Shown: positions 34,763 to 43,256, counted from the first letter of the stretch. The stretch is 49,036 nucleotides of DNA from Prevotella sp. UBA3837 (GCA_002392835.1 DGHX01000016.1:96923-145958); one strand, 5' to 3'. Program-made: numbers and translations. Notes: a model not told the origin generated them from the sequence alone.

Positions 34763-35740
34763 ATGAACGATAAAGAATTGATTAGTATTATTGTTCCTGT
34801 CTTTAATGTGCAGACATTCTTGACACGGTGCTTGCAGACCATAGCTGCTCAAAGCTATCGGAATATTGAAATCATTCTGGTGGACGATGGGTCAACCGAT
34901 GGGTCTGGCTGTATTTGCGATGAATTTGCAAGGAAGGACGGCAGAGCTACTGTCATTCACCAGCTGAATCAGGGACTATGGGCGGCAAGGAATGCAGGAC
35001 AGCGAGTAGCTAAAGGGGAGTATCTGATGTTTGTTGATAGTGATGATTATCTTCATCAGGATGCTGTAAAGACAATGTACGACTATATCAATAAGGATGG
35101 AGAGTATGAAATAGCAATTGTAAACTTCAAAAAAACAAGGTCTTTAAATGAAGACATTTACATAAGAACCACAGTTCAAACTACCGTATTATCTCAAGAA
35201 GAATTGATTGCACAAATACACAAAAGAGAAGTCTATGGTTATATGTGGAACAAATTATATAGAAGAAGTACTATTACTAATATATGTAGTCGTTCTTTTA
35301 CGAGACATCAGGACTTTGATTTCAATTTAAGGGTTTATCTAAAAATCAAAAAGGCAATATTTATTGACCAAACACTTTACTTTTATATGCAAAGGACTGA
35401 TTCGTTAGCCAATAACCCGAAGACAGCAATTCTTTCGCAAGCTTGTTTTACTAAAATTCTTTTCGTAAATTATAGTGATCTTAACTCTTTTAATAGAAAG
35501 TTATATGGACATCACCTGCTCCGCAAACTCTATAGAAAAATGGTGTTTTTAAAAGGCCGCAACTACGGGGCTAATCAGCAGGATTCCGAAATTAACAGAT
35601 GCCGTGAGTACGAGAAAGAAACCCGCAAGGCGTACTGGAGAAACCGCCACATCCCACTTTACGAGAAGATTGGTGTTACCGTTCTGCTGCACTGTCCCCG
35701 CCTGACACGCTGGCTGATGAAGAAGACGAAGAATTGGTAA
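34763..35740 (+). CDS. Family 2 glycosyltransferase
   Basis: A 325-aa GT-A enzyme: KELISIIVPVFNVQTFLTRCL, ILVDDGSTDGSG, NQGLWAARNAGQ and FVDSDDYLHQD. It ends LLHCPRLTRWLMKKTKNW. It is the intact relative of the frameshifted genes at 29220 and 33695. ATG 34763 puts the conserved ELISII at residue 4 as in those relatives; ATG 34745, six codons earlier, is possible. It is followed after 19 bases by the EpsG-like gene. Function: one sugar transfer; specificity unknown. Confidence 0.9.
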   Translation: MNDKELISIIVPVFNVQTFLTRCLQTIAAQSYRNIEIILVDDGSTDGSGCICDEFARKDGRATVIHQLNQGLWAARNAGQRVAKGEYLMFVDSDDYLHQDAVKTMYDYINKDGEYEIAIVNFKKTRSLNEDIYIRTTVQTTVLSQEELIAQIHKREVYGYMWNKLYRRSTITNICSRSFTRHQDFDFNLRVYLKIKKAIFIDQTLYFYMQRTDSLANNPKTAILSQACFTKILFVNYSDLNSFNRKLYGHHLLRKLYRKMVFLKGRNYGANQQDSEINRCREYEKETRKAYWRNRHIPLYEKIGVTVLLHCPRLTRWLMKKTKNW

Positions 35741-35759
35741 GTTTTTACACACAAAAAGT

Positions 35760-36872
35760 ATGTTTGACTTCATACCTATAGGCTACTACACGCCCATCTT
35801 CAACTATGCCGTGCTGCTGCTGTTGCTGATAGTGCTGGCGCAATGCTTCACAGGCATAGCGCTGAACCAAGGCACGGCACGTCTGAACGCCGGATGGGGC
35901 GTGGTGCTGCTGGTATTACTGGTGTTGTACATGGGGCTGCGCCCCGTGTCGTCATACTTCGGCGACACAGTGAACTATGCGGCGGGCTTCCGACGAGCGG
36001 CCGAGTCGACGGAGCCCTTCACATGGAAGTTCGGAGGCGAATGGGTGTTCAACAACCTCACCCAGTGGATGGCGAGGGTGAGCGACATACACATGTATTT
36101 CCTGGTGTGCGCCATCGTCTATGTGGGTGCACTGTGGCTGGCCATGGTCAGGATGTTCCGCACGTACTACTACATCCCCTTCCTGGTCATCATCTTCATG
36201 TTCACCTTCTGGAGCTACGGCGTGAACGGCATACGCAACGGCATGGGGGCCTCGCTGTTCATCCTGGCCATGACCTACGTCGAGCAGCTGCCCGTGGCGG
36301 CCCTGCTGTGCATACTGGGCGCCGGTTGCCACCAGTCGGTATGGCTGATGATAGCTGCCGCCGCGATGACCTATTTCCTGAAGAACAGCTACTACTATCT
36401 GGGGGCATGGCTGCTGTGCGTGGTAGTGTCGTACTTCGTCGGCGATGCCATCCAGGCCTGGATGGCAGGACTGCAGCTGTTCGAGGGCAACGAGCGCTTT
36501 ACCGACTACCTGACGGTGACCAACATCGACACGGCCGAAGTAGTGATGGAGATAGGCTTTCGCTGGGACTTTCTCATATACAGCGCCATGGCGGTGGTCA
36601 CGGGCTGGTACTTCATCTTCCGCGAAAACTTCAAAGACGAATACTACCACTGGATATATAACACATTCCTGGTTACCAACGCGGTGTGGATACTGGTCAT
36701 CAGGGCCAGCTACAGCAACCGTTTGGCACAGATATCGTGGTTCATCATGCCCATCGTGCTCATCTACCCCCTGCTGAAGAAGCGCTTCCGCGACAACCAG
36801 GAGCAGATGCTGGGCTATGCGCTGGCGGTGTTCTATGCATTCACGTTTTATTATAACATCATAAAAGGATAA
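35760..36872 (+). CDS. EpsG-family membrane protein (Wzy-like polymerase candidate)
   Basis: A 370-aa protein with about ten hydrophobic segments. The pattern LYMGLRPVSSYFGDTVNYAAGF after TM2, FTFWSYGVNGIRNGMGASLF in the middle and a C-terminal SYSNRLAQISWF segment is that of the EpsG family, linked to exopolysaccharide polymerisation. High GC returns here. In this locus, a polymerase-like protein coexists with an ABC exporter and no flippase gene, which is unusual. Its start is duplicated as fragments at 30260 and 31708. Confidence 0.88.
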   Translation: MFDFIPIGYYTPIFNYAVLLLLLIVLAQCFTGIALNQGTARLNAGWGVVLLVLLVLYMGLRPVSSYFGDTVNYAAGFRRAAESTEPFTWKFGGEWVFNNLTQWMARVSDIHMYFLVCAIVYVGALWLAMVRMFRTYYYIPFLVIIFMFTFWSYGVNGIRNGMGASLFILAMTYVEQLPVAALLCILGAGCHQSVWLMIAAAAMTYFLKNSYYYLGAWLLCVVVSYFVGDAIQAWMAGLQLFEGNERFTDYLTVTNIDTAEVVMEIGFRWDFLIYSAMAVVTGWYFIFRENFKDEYYHWIYNTFLVTNAVWILVIRASYSNRLAQISWFIMPIVLIYPLLKKRFRDNQEQMLGYALAVFYAFTFYYNIIKG

Positions 36873-36879
36873 AAGAGAC

Positions 36880-37509
36880 ATGTACTTATATGGAGCTGGC
36901 GGTCACGCCAGGGTCATCAGAGACATATTGGAGAGCCGGGGCGTGAAGGTCTCGGGCATCTGCGACGACAACACGACGGTGAGCCGCTGGATGGAGATGG
37001 AGGTGAGCCATGCCGTGAAGACGACCGACGACATCATCATCTGCATCGGCAACGGCGAGTACCGCCGACAGGTAGCCGAGCGGCTGGCACAACAAGGTTT
37101 CCGCTTCGGCCGCGCCATACATGCTGCCGCCATCGTGTCGCCATCGTCAGAGGTGGGCGAAGGCAGCGTGGTCATGGCCGGGGCCGTGGTGAACAGCGGC
37201 TCGCACATAGGACGACACTGCATCGTCAACACCGGCGCCGTGGTGGAGCATGAATGCATCATTGGCGACTACGTACACATCTCGCCGCACGCCACGCTCT
37301 GCGGCGGTCTCAGCATTGGCGAAGGCACATGGATAGGCGCCGGCGTGGTGGTGGTGCAAGGTGTGAAGATAGGACGGGGCAGCATCGTAGGAGCGGGCTC
37401 CGTGGTGCTGAAGGACATCCCCGACGGCGTGGTGGCCTATGGCAACCCCTGCCGCGTGGTGCGCAGCCTGGAAGCAATAACGCAAAAACGATATGAAAAA
37501 ACTTATTAG
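36880..37509 (+). CDS. NeuD/PglD-like sugar acetyltransferase
   Basis: A 209-aa protein: N-terminal Rossmann-like part MYLYGAGGHARVIRDIL (PglD_N) with the conserved GxGGHAR loop, then a left-handed beta-helix of hexapeptide repeats (VGEGSVVMAGAVVNSGSHIG..., about 85-190), with catalytic-type His in VEHECIIGDYVHISPHA. Family members O- or N-acetylate sugar nucleotides or capsule residues using acetyl-CoA. It overlaps the next glycosyltransferase by 17 bases. Confidence 0.92.
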   Translation: MYLYGAGGHARVIRDILESRGVKVSGICDDNTTVSRWMEMEVSHAVKTTDDIIICIGNGEYRRQVAERLAQQGFRFGRAIHAAAIVSPSSEVGEGSVVMAGAVVNSGSHIGRHCIVNTGAVVEHECIIGDYVHISPHATLCGGLSIGEGTWIGAGVVVVQGVKIGRGSIVGAGSVVLKDIPDGVVAYGNPCRVVRSLEAITQKRYEKTY

Positions 37510-38647
37510 GGTAACAACTTCCGACATCAGCCTCTACCTGCTGCTGAACCAGCAGCTACGCTTCCTCAGCCAGCACTATGAGGTGGTGGGCCTCTCGGCC
37601 GACACAGGACTGCTGCACCAGGTGGAGCAACGCGAGGGGGTACGGGTCATCGAGCTGGCCATGCGCCGCGACATTTCACTGCTGCGCGACATGTCCTGCC
37701 TGTGGCACATGATACGCATCATGAAGCGCGAGAAGCCCTTCATCGTACATGCCAACACACCGAAGGGCAGTCTGCTGGCCATGATTGCCGCCAGGCTTAC
37801 GGGTGTGCCCCACCGCATATACACCGTCACCGGACTGCGCTACCAGGGGGCGAGCGGTATGGGCCGCATGCTGCTGAAGACCTTTGAGAAGACCACCTGC
37901 TGGTTTGCCAACAAGGTGATCCCCGAGGGCGAAGGTGTGAAACGCACACTGCAGCAGGACCACATCACCAGCAAGCCACTCGAGGTGCTGCACCATGGCA
38001 ACATCAACGGCATTGACACCAACCACTTCAGCGTGGAGGCCTGCGAGGAGCAGCGCCAGGACATGAGGAGCCAGATGAAGATAGGCGATGAGTTTACTTT
38101 CGTCTTCATAGGCCGCATCGTCAAGGACAAGGGCATGGACGAGCTGGCCGAGGCCATGACCAGGCTGCGCCGCGAGGGCAGGCGCTGCAAGCTGATACTG
38201 GTGGGATGGTTCGAGAAGGAGGGACAGACCATCAGCGAGGAGCACGAGAACTTCTTCCGCAACAACGACAGCATACGCTACGTGGGCTACCGCAAGGACG
38301 TGCGCCCCTACCTGCTGGCCGCTGACGCCCTGGTCTTCCCCAGCTACCGCGAGGGCTTCCCCCGCGTGGTGCTCGAGGCAGGCGCCATGGGGCTGGCCTC
38401 CATCGTCACCGACATCAACGGCTGCAACGAGATCATCGTCGACGGTGAGAACGGCATCATCATCCCTCCACGCAATACAGAGGCACTCTACGAGGCCATG
38501 CTACGCTTCGTGGACCATCCCGACGACGTGGCCCACATGGCATCACAGGCCCGGGCCCGCATACAGGAGCGCTATGAGCGCAGCGACGTGCACGAGGCCA
38601 TACTGAAGATGTACCAGTCGCTGGAGAACGAACAAAAAAACATTTAG
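37493..38647 (+). CDS. Family 4 glycosyltransferase (EpsD/WbnK-like)
   Basis: A 384-aa GT-B enzyme: VTTSDISLYLLLNQQLRFLSQHYEV, VHANTPKGSLLAMIAARLTGVPHRIYTVTGLRY, FIGRIVKDKGMDELAEAM, ILVGWFE and FPSYREGFPRVVLEAGAMGL (E-x7-E). The HTPK-like motif and YTVHG-like stretch are typical of transferases acting early on the lipid-linked acceptor. No initiating phosphoglycosyltransferase (WbaP/WecA type) is encoded in the window, so the first step must come from elsewhere. GC-rich. It ends 4 bases before surE. Confidence 0.92.
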   Translation: MKKLIRVTTSDISLYLLLNQQLRFLSQHYEVVGLSADTGLLHQVEQREGVRVIELAMRRDISLLRDMSCLWHMIRIMKREKPFIVHANTPKGSLLAMIAARLTGVPHRIYTVTGLRYQGASGMGRMLLKTFEKTTCWFANKVIPEGEGVKRTLQQDHITSKPLEVLHHGNINGIDTNHFSVEACEEQRQDMRSQMKIGDEFTFVFIGRIVKDKGMDELAEAMTRLRREGRRCKLILVGWFEKEGQTISEEHENFFRNNDSIRYVGYRKDVRPYLLAADALVFPSYREGFPRVVLEAGAMGLASIVTDINGCNEIIVDGENGIIIPPRNTEALYEAMLRFVDHPDDVAHMASQARARIQERYERSDVHEAILKMYQSLENEQKNI

Positions 38648-38651
38648 CAAA

Positions 38652-39509
38652 ATGAATAGCCGACCACTGATATTGATTTCAAACGACGACGGCTACGAGG
38701 CCAAGGGCCTGCGCTGCCTGGTAGAATACGTGCGGGAGCTGGGCGACGTCATCGTCTGCGCCCCCGACGGCCCGCGCTCGGGCTTCTCGTGCGCCTTCTC
38801 GTGCACCACGCCGCTCACGCTGACGCTGCGCGAGCGCCGGGAGGGCGTAGAGATATGGTCGTGCAACGGCACGCCCACCGACTGTGTGAAGATGGCTCTG
38901 CACGAGCTGGTGCCACGGCGCCCCGACCTGGTGCTGGGCGGCATCAACCACGGCGATAACGCATCGGTGAACAGCCACTACAGCGGCACCATGGGCGTGG
39001 TCATGGAGGGCTGCATGAAGTACATCCCCTCAGTGGCCTACTCACTGTGCGACTCGCGCAGCGATGCCGACTTTACCCCCCTGCGGCCATACATTGAGAA
39101 ATACACACGACAGGTGCTTGAGCAAGGGCTGCCCAAGGGCACGTGCCTGAACATCAACTTCCCGCTGCTGAAAGAGGAAAGTGGAAAGGGGAAAGAGGAA
39201 AGGGGAAAGGGGAAAGAGGAAAGTGGAAAGGGGAAAGAGAAAAGAGGAAAGGGGACAGAGGAAAGTGGCTACCGCGGTGTGAAAGTATGCCGCATGGCCT
39301 TTGGCACGTGGAGCAACGAGCTGACGAAGTGCCACCATCCGCGTGGCTACTACTACTACTGGATGGTGGGCCACTACCAGAACGACGAGCCACAGGCCGA
39401 GGACACCGACAACTGGGCCCTGCAGCACGGCTACGTGGCCATCACCCCCACCACCATGGACCTCACCGCCTACGAAGCCCTGCAGCAGATGAAGAGCTGG
39501 GAGCAGTAG
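38652..39509 (+). CDS. surE: SurE 5'-nucleotidase with repeat insertion
   Basis: A 285-aa protein with the SurE active site LISNDDGYEAKGL (8-20; N11 D12 D13), APDGPRSGFSCAFS, CNGTPTDCVKMAL and GGINHGDNASVNSHYSGTMG. SurE removes phosphate from nucleoside monophosphates. Between NINFP and YRGVKVCR lies an extra 32-residue stretch (174-205) of Lys/Glu/Gly/Ser made by 21-bp repeats; normal SurE has only a short loop there. It starts 4 bases after a capsule glycosyltransferase, so it may be expressed with the polysaccharide operon. Confidence 0.95.
   Translation: MNSRPLILISNDDGYEAKGLRCLVEYVRELGDVIVCAPDGPRSGFSCAFSCTTPLTLTLRERREGVEIWSCNGTPTDCVKMALHELVPRRPDLVLGGINHGDNASVNSHYSGTMGVVMEGCMKYIPSVAYSLCDSRSDADFTPLRPYIEKYTRQVLEQGLPKGTCLNINFPLLKEESGKGKEERGKGKEESGKGKEKRGKGTEESGYRGVKVCRMAFGTWSNELTKCHHPRGYYYYWMVGHYQNDEPQAEDTDNWALQHGYVAITPTTMDLTAYEALQQMKSWEQ
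39171..39266 (+). repeat. surE: 21-bp in-frame minisatellite in surE
   Basis: Four 21-bp units (AAAGAGGAAAGTGGAAAGGG type; 39171, 39192, 39213, 39234) and a partial fifth. Each encodes seven residues, roughly KEESGKG, so changes in unit number keep the frame. Confidence 0.95.
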
Positions 39510-39538
39510 GCTGCAGGCTTTTTATCCCAAAAAGGATT

Positions 39539-39657
39539 ACTCAACTTTCGCAAGTTTTGGAGTGAAAGGAGTGAAAGGAGTGTAGACGATAGTCTTGCTG
39601 TTCCGATACTCCTCCAAGATTCCTCCTCCGAAGGGAAAAACAAGGGTAAAGTCTATC
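39539..39657. repeat. Terminal-inverted-repeat element, truncated right copy, inverted
   Basis: The complement of these 119 bases matches 769-878, with one substitution and one extra 9-bp GGAGTGAAA-type unit. One terminal repeat (about 39566-39595) is kept; the other end stops just after GTCTATC, so the copy is truncated. It lies right after surE and, with the left copy, brackets about 38.9 kb in inverted orientation. Confidence 0.9.
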
Positions 39658-39671
39658 TTTTACAAGTACAG

Positions 39672-39715
39672 AGAATGGGCTACCGGCAAGCCATACGGCT
39701 GCGGTAGCCCATTCT
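39672..39715 (-). terminator. Strong hairpin after the amylase/small-protein pair
   Basis: AGAATGGGCTACCG (39672-39685) pairs perfectly with 39702-39715. It lies 20 bases past the stop of the minus-strand small gene. A T-run is missing on either side, so it may stabilise or end the transcript by another route. Confidence 0.55.
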
Positions 39716-39735
39716 GCGGGTTTGGCAGTAGAGCC

Positions 39736-39900
39736 CTACTCCTCGTCGTCGGCCCAGTCGCGGCTGCTGCGGGCACCCAGGTCGGCGCCGGAGTCAGAGA
39801 CCTTGGCTTTCTCTGTGTTGTCACTCATGCCGTTGCCGAGCAGATGGTCGACATGCAGCTGTATAGCGGTGCACTGCGGCGCAAAATACGTCTTTTTCAT
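39736..39900 (-). CDS. 54-aa protein of the Bacteroidales small-ORF type
   Basis: Read on the minus strand, MKKTYFAPQCTAIQLHV... ends SRDWADDEE. Many Prevotella and Bacteroides genomes carry similar 50-60-residue proteins with a MKK-x-Y-x-P-Q start and a C-terminal R-x-W-x-DDE; their function is unknown. A strong ribosome site (AGGAGGA) stands 9 bases before ATG 39900, which supports real translation. It begins 22 bases after the amylase gene stop and is likely co-transcribed with it. Confidence 0.7.
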   Translation of the reverse strand: MKKTYFAPQCTAIQLHVDHLLGNGMSDNTEKAKVSDSGADLGARSSRDWADDEE

Positions 39901-39922
39901 TATCGTGTCCTCCTGTCTTTAG

Positions 39923-42900
39923 TTATTTCACATAGCATTTCTTTCCTCCCACGATGTACAGGCCGTGGCGGGGTGCTGCCACGCGTTGTCCCTGCAGGTT
40001 GCAGATGACTGCAGGCTGCGGATGCACGGTGCCGTCGGCAGTGGTGAGCTCGCTGATGCCCGAGGGGTCGCCGCCGAAGACGGTCTTCAGGCGGGCCGGC
40101 AGCGGCGCTGCGGTTACCAGACTGGCGCGGAAGGGGTTCAGATAGGCTCCCTGGGTGGTGCCCACGCGCACGAACTCGCCGCTGGTGGAGTAGCCGTAGT
40201 AGGTGGTGCTCCCCTCGGTGGAGACGAGGTGCGTGCGGTCCATGACGCCCTGGAAGGTCAGGCCGTCCTTCTCCGTTGGCACCAGGCTTGTGGCGCTGAT
40301 GCTCTTCTGTCCCAGGCTGAGGAAGGGCTGCGCCGTGGCGGGCATGAAGAGGTAGGCGGTGTAGGCCTGCGGCTCCGTCACCTCGGCGAAGTGGACAGTG
40401 CCTGTGGCAGCGTCGTAGTTGTCGAGCTGATAGAAGGAGCCTGCAGCCTGGGCCTCCTCAGCGGTGAGGCTGAAGGGCAGGCAGACGGTGGACTTCGTGC
40501 CGGGCACGAAGGTGCGGTCGTAGCTGGCTGCCGTGGCCGTGAAGGTCTCGGTGGTGCCGAAGCTGTAGTTGCCGTCGGCGAGCAGCAGGCTCTGGCAGGT
40601 GCCGTCGATGATGGTGTTACAGGCGAAGTGTGCCGCCGTCTGGCTGGCACCGGCCTTCACCAGCGCGTTCTTGTTCACGCCACGGTCGAAGAAGCTGAAG
40701 TTCTGGTTTTCGGTGACGTCGACGAAGGTCTGGCTGACGCTGGTGGTGGCGATGGTCTGATACTGTCCGGCGGCATCGGCGTTTTTCACGATGGTGAGCG
40801 CCCCCACCTGCCAGATGTCGGCATCCGATGTCAGCCGTATCTTCAGTGCCTCCGCCTCGGTCAGCTCGTAGGTGGCCTGCACCTTCTGCCATCCGCCGTT
40901 GGTGCCCGGCACAGCATTGTCCACGGTGCCGTTGATGGCTACGGCCGATGGGGCACTGGCCTCTAGGCCCGTCAGCGCGGCGGTGGCGGTGGCCGTGCCG
41001 ACCCAGAGGTTCACGCTCTTGCCTGCCGTGCCACGCACGATGGCCTGCACGGTGTAGGTGGCGGCGGGATAGCAGACGGTCATCGACATGGCATCCTTGT
41101 CCGACGCCTTCGTCAGCTGTGCCACCGTCTCCGACGAGCCATTGTAGTTAGTGGCTGGGACAGCCGTTGCATTCTCCAGCACAGCTGCGGGTTGGAATGC
41201 CATCAGGTCGGCATTGCCCATACCGCTGGTGGTGTAGTAGGCGTTGTTGTGCAGCGCCAGGTTGGCGGTCTGGCTATTACCGTTGTTGCTGAAGAGCACC
41301 ATGTCGGGCACACCCTCGCTGACGTTTACCTCCATGCTCCAGCGATAGATGTCGTTACCGGTGCTCGATGTTCCCACCTTCGTCATGGACTGTCCGGGCC
41401 ATGTGCCTGTGTAATTCTTTCCTCCGCCGTAATAGTTCTTAGCCCAAGCCCAAATGCGAGTGTCTGCTCCCCATGGGCTGTCGAAATAGACATCGTAGTG
41501 CGATGAGCCGTCATAGCTCTCGTAGAACGAGGTGTAGTCGGCATACTTGCCGTCGTTGCCCTTCCAATAGCAGATGTATTCGTCGCCGGTGATTCCTTCG
41601 ATGTTGGACGACTGGTGCTCGTCATTGAAAGTGACGATAGCATTTACCGATGCTGCATGCACGGTCTGCTTATACCACGTGGTGCCGTCGGCCAGGGTGA
41701 CGGTCTGCGTCAGCTGTGCTCCGGGCCACTCACCATTGTATTTAGTGTCGCCGTTCCACAAGTAGAGATAGGGAGCGCCCTCGTTGTTGTCCTTCACGAA
41801 GATGTTGATGTCGTTGGCATTCTCCTCGTCGATGGCCTCGTAGGTCGCGGCTTTGTAGACATTGTCCCACAGGTAGAAGGCGAAGTTGTCGCCGCTGCAC
41901 ACCAGCGTATGCTGCCTGAGGTCGGGGTTGTTGGGCTGTCCGCAGAGCACGATGACGGAACCCTCCGTGCCCGTCACCTTCATGTAGTAGCCTCCGTCGA
42001 GGGCATACTGCTCGGTGATGGTGCTCTGGTTGGTGATGCCTGCCGCCGTGCGTGCAGCAATCATCTTCTTCAGCGACGGCTTGTAGAGCTTGTTCTGCCA
42101 GTGAGGCAGGAAGATGCAAGGCGTGCCGGGCAGTGCGAGGATGAAGGCGTTGGCAGCCAGCACGTTGTTGTTCACGCGGTCATAGTCATTGCGGTAGGTG
42201 TCGTGGTTGTCGACGAAGGTCACGGCATAGCGGCTCATCTCCGGGCTGCCGGCGATGCCCTTGTCGGAGAGCACCCCCCAGTTACCGTTGTTGAATGCCT
42301 CGTTCAGCTTGTACTTCAGGGGGAAGTCGAAGGCTGCCGAGCGGGGTGCGGAAGCATTGCCATACCGCTTGGTGTCGTTAATCCAGCCCACGACGTTGCT
42401 GTAGCTGGCATCCCAGTACTCGCCGACGGAGAACTCCGGTGCTGCCTGTGCGTAGTCGTTGTACATGCCCACATAGTAGCCGGCGTAGCCCTTCACCATG
42501 TCGTAGCGGTAGCCCACATAGCCCAGCTCCTGCTTCAGGAAGCTCAGATAGGCTTTGATGTTGCTCTGCACCGTGGCGTTGGTGTGGTCCAGGTCGCGGC
42601 ATCCGTCGAAGTTGTCCCCCTCGTCGTTGCTGGCGCTGCCGTCGCTGCTGTACTTTGTGCCGCCGTGCAGTCCGCCTTCGCTGGTGTACAGCTCGTCGTT
42701 GGCACAGATGCCCCACAGCCGTGTCATGTCCGTGGCCCAGGTGATGTTGTATGTGCCGTTGGTCGTCGTCACGCTCTCGTTGGGGAAGTCGGCCCATCCG
42801 GTGAGGCCGTTCTTGTGGTTGATGACCACATCCTCTATGATGCCCGTTCCCTTCGCTTTGAAGGTGCTGATCATGGTCTTCAGCTCCTCCTCGCTGCCGA

Positions 42901-43195
42901 AGCAGGTGTTGTGGCGCAGCCAGTAGACGGGCATATAGCCCATGTTCTGGTAGCCCCAGTTCCCTGCGCTGTTCCACCGGTCTTCTTTCGTCTGCCCCGA
43001 GTTGGGCACCCAGATGAGGTCGAAGTACTGCGACAGCTCGTCGGCCTGGCTGGTCAGCGTGCTCCATCGTGTGTCGTCATAGGAGTCCCAGTAGAATCCC
43101 TGCAGCATGACGCCGCCATAGTTGGCGGGCCATCCTTGCGCCATGCCGCAGAGCACGGTCAGCAAGATTACCAAGGTAGTAGCAAGTCTTTTCAT
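39923..43195 (-). CDS. Secreted GH13 alpha-amylase with starch-binding modules
   Basis: A 1090-aa protein with a signal peptide (ends near GMAQG, residue 20). Catalytic GH13 domain: DVVINH (122-127), nucleophile in GYRYDMVKGY (D232), acid/base in FSVGEYWD (E259) and FVDNHDT (D332). Two starch-binding-like modules follow, each with a W-x-WPG pattern (YLYLWNGD...GEWPGAQL near 485; RIWAWAKN...GTWPGQSM near 580). The tail RHGLYIVGGKKCYVK resembles the type IX secretion sorting end of Prevotella (GIYIVNGKKVVVK). It would hydrolyse starch at the surface or outside the cell. It is not part of the polysaccharide operon. Confidence 0.92.
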   Translation of the reverse strand: MKRLATTLVILLTVLCGMAQGWPANYGGVMLQGFYWDSYDDTRWSTLTSQADELSQYFDLIWVPNSGQTKEDRWNSAGNWGYQNMGYMPVYWLRHNTCFGSEEELKTMISTFKAKGTGIIEDVVINHKNGLTGWADFPNESVTTTNGTYNITWATDMTRLWGICANDELYTSEGGLHGGTKYSSDGSASNDEGDNFDGCRDLDHTNATVQSNIKAYLSFLKQELGYVGYRYDMVKGYAGYYVGMYNDYAQAAPEFSVGEYWDASYSNVVGWINDTKRYGNASAPRSAAFDFPLKYKLNEAFNNGNWGVLSDKGIAGSPEMSRYAVTFVDNHDTYRNDYDRVNNNVLAANAFILALPGTPCIFLPHWQNKLYKPSLKKMIAARTAAGITNQSTITEQYALDGGYYMKVTGTEGSVIVLCGQPNNPDLRQHTLVCSGDNFAFYLWDNVYKAATYEAIDEENANDINIFVKDNNEGAPYLYLWNGDTKYNGEWPGAQLTQTVTLADGTTWYKQTVHAASVNAIVTFNDEHQSSNIEGITGDEYICYWKGNDGKYADYTSFYESYDGSSHYDVYFDSPWGADTRIWAWAKNYYGGGKNYTGTWPGQSMTKVGTSSTGNDIYRWSMEVNVSEGVPDMVLFSNNGNSQTANLALHNNAYYTTSGMGNADLMAFQPAAVLENATAVPATNYNGSSETVAQLTKASDKDAMSMTVCYPAATYTVQAIVRGTAGKSVNLWVGTATATAALTGLEASAPSAVAINGTVDNAVPGTNGGWQKVQATYELTEAEALKIRLTSDADIWQVGALTIVKNADAAGQYQTIATTSVSQTFVDVTENQNFSFFDRGVNKNALVKAGASQTAAHFACNTIIDGTCQSLLLADGNYSFGTTETFTATAASYDRTFVPGTKSTVCLPFSLTAEEAQAAGSFYQLDNYDAATGTVHFAEVTEPQAYTAYLFMPATAQPFLSLGQKSISATSLVPTEKDGLTFQGVMDRTHLVSTEGSTTYYGYSTSGEFVRVGTTQGAYLNPFRASLVTAAPLPARLKTVFGGDPSGISELTTADGTVHPQPAVICNLQGQRVAAPRHGLYIVGGKKCYVK

Positions 43196-43248
43196 CTTGT
43201 GCTTTTACAAAAAATGGTTGTATGTTTATTAGGTTATCATCCAAGTTG

Positions 43249-43256
43249 CAAAGTTA
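43249..43256 (-). promoter_or_regulatory. Candidate -7 box of the amylase gene
   Basis: On the minus strand TAACTTTG (followed by CAAC) matches the -7 consensus, 53 bases before the amylase ATG. No TTG stands at the usual distance upstream. Confidence 0.55.

Noticed and set aside
39143..39565. 140-codon plus-strand frame overlapping surE
   Set aside because: It is surE read in another frame through the GGAAAG repeats; SurE motifs clearly define the real frame.
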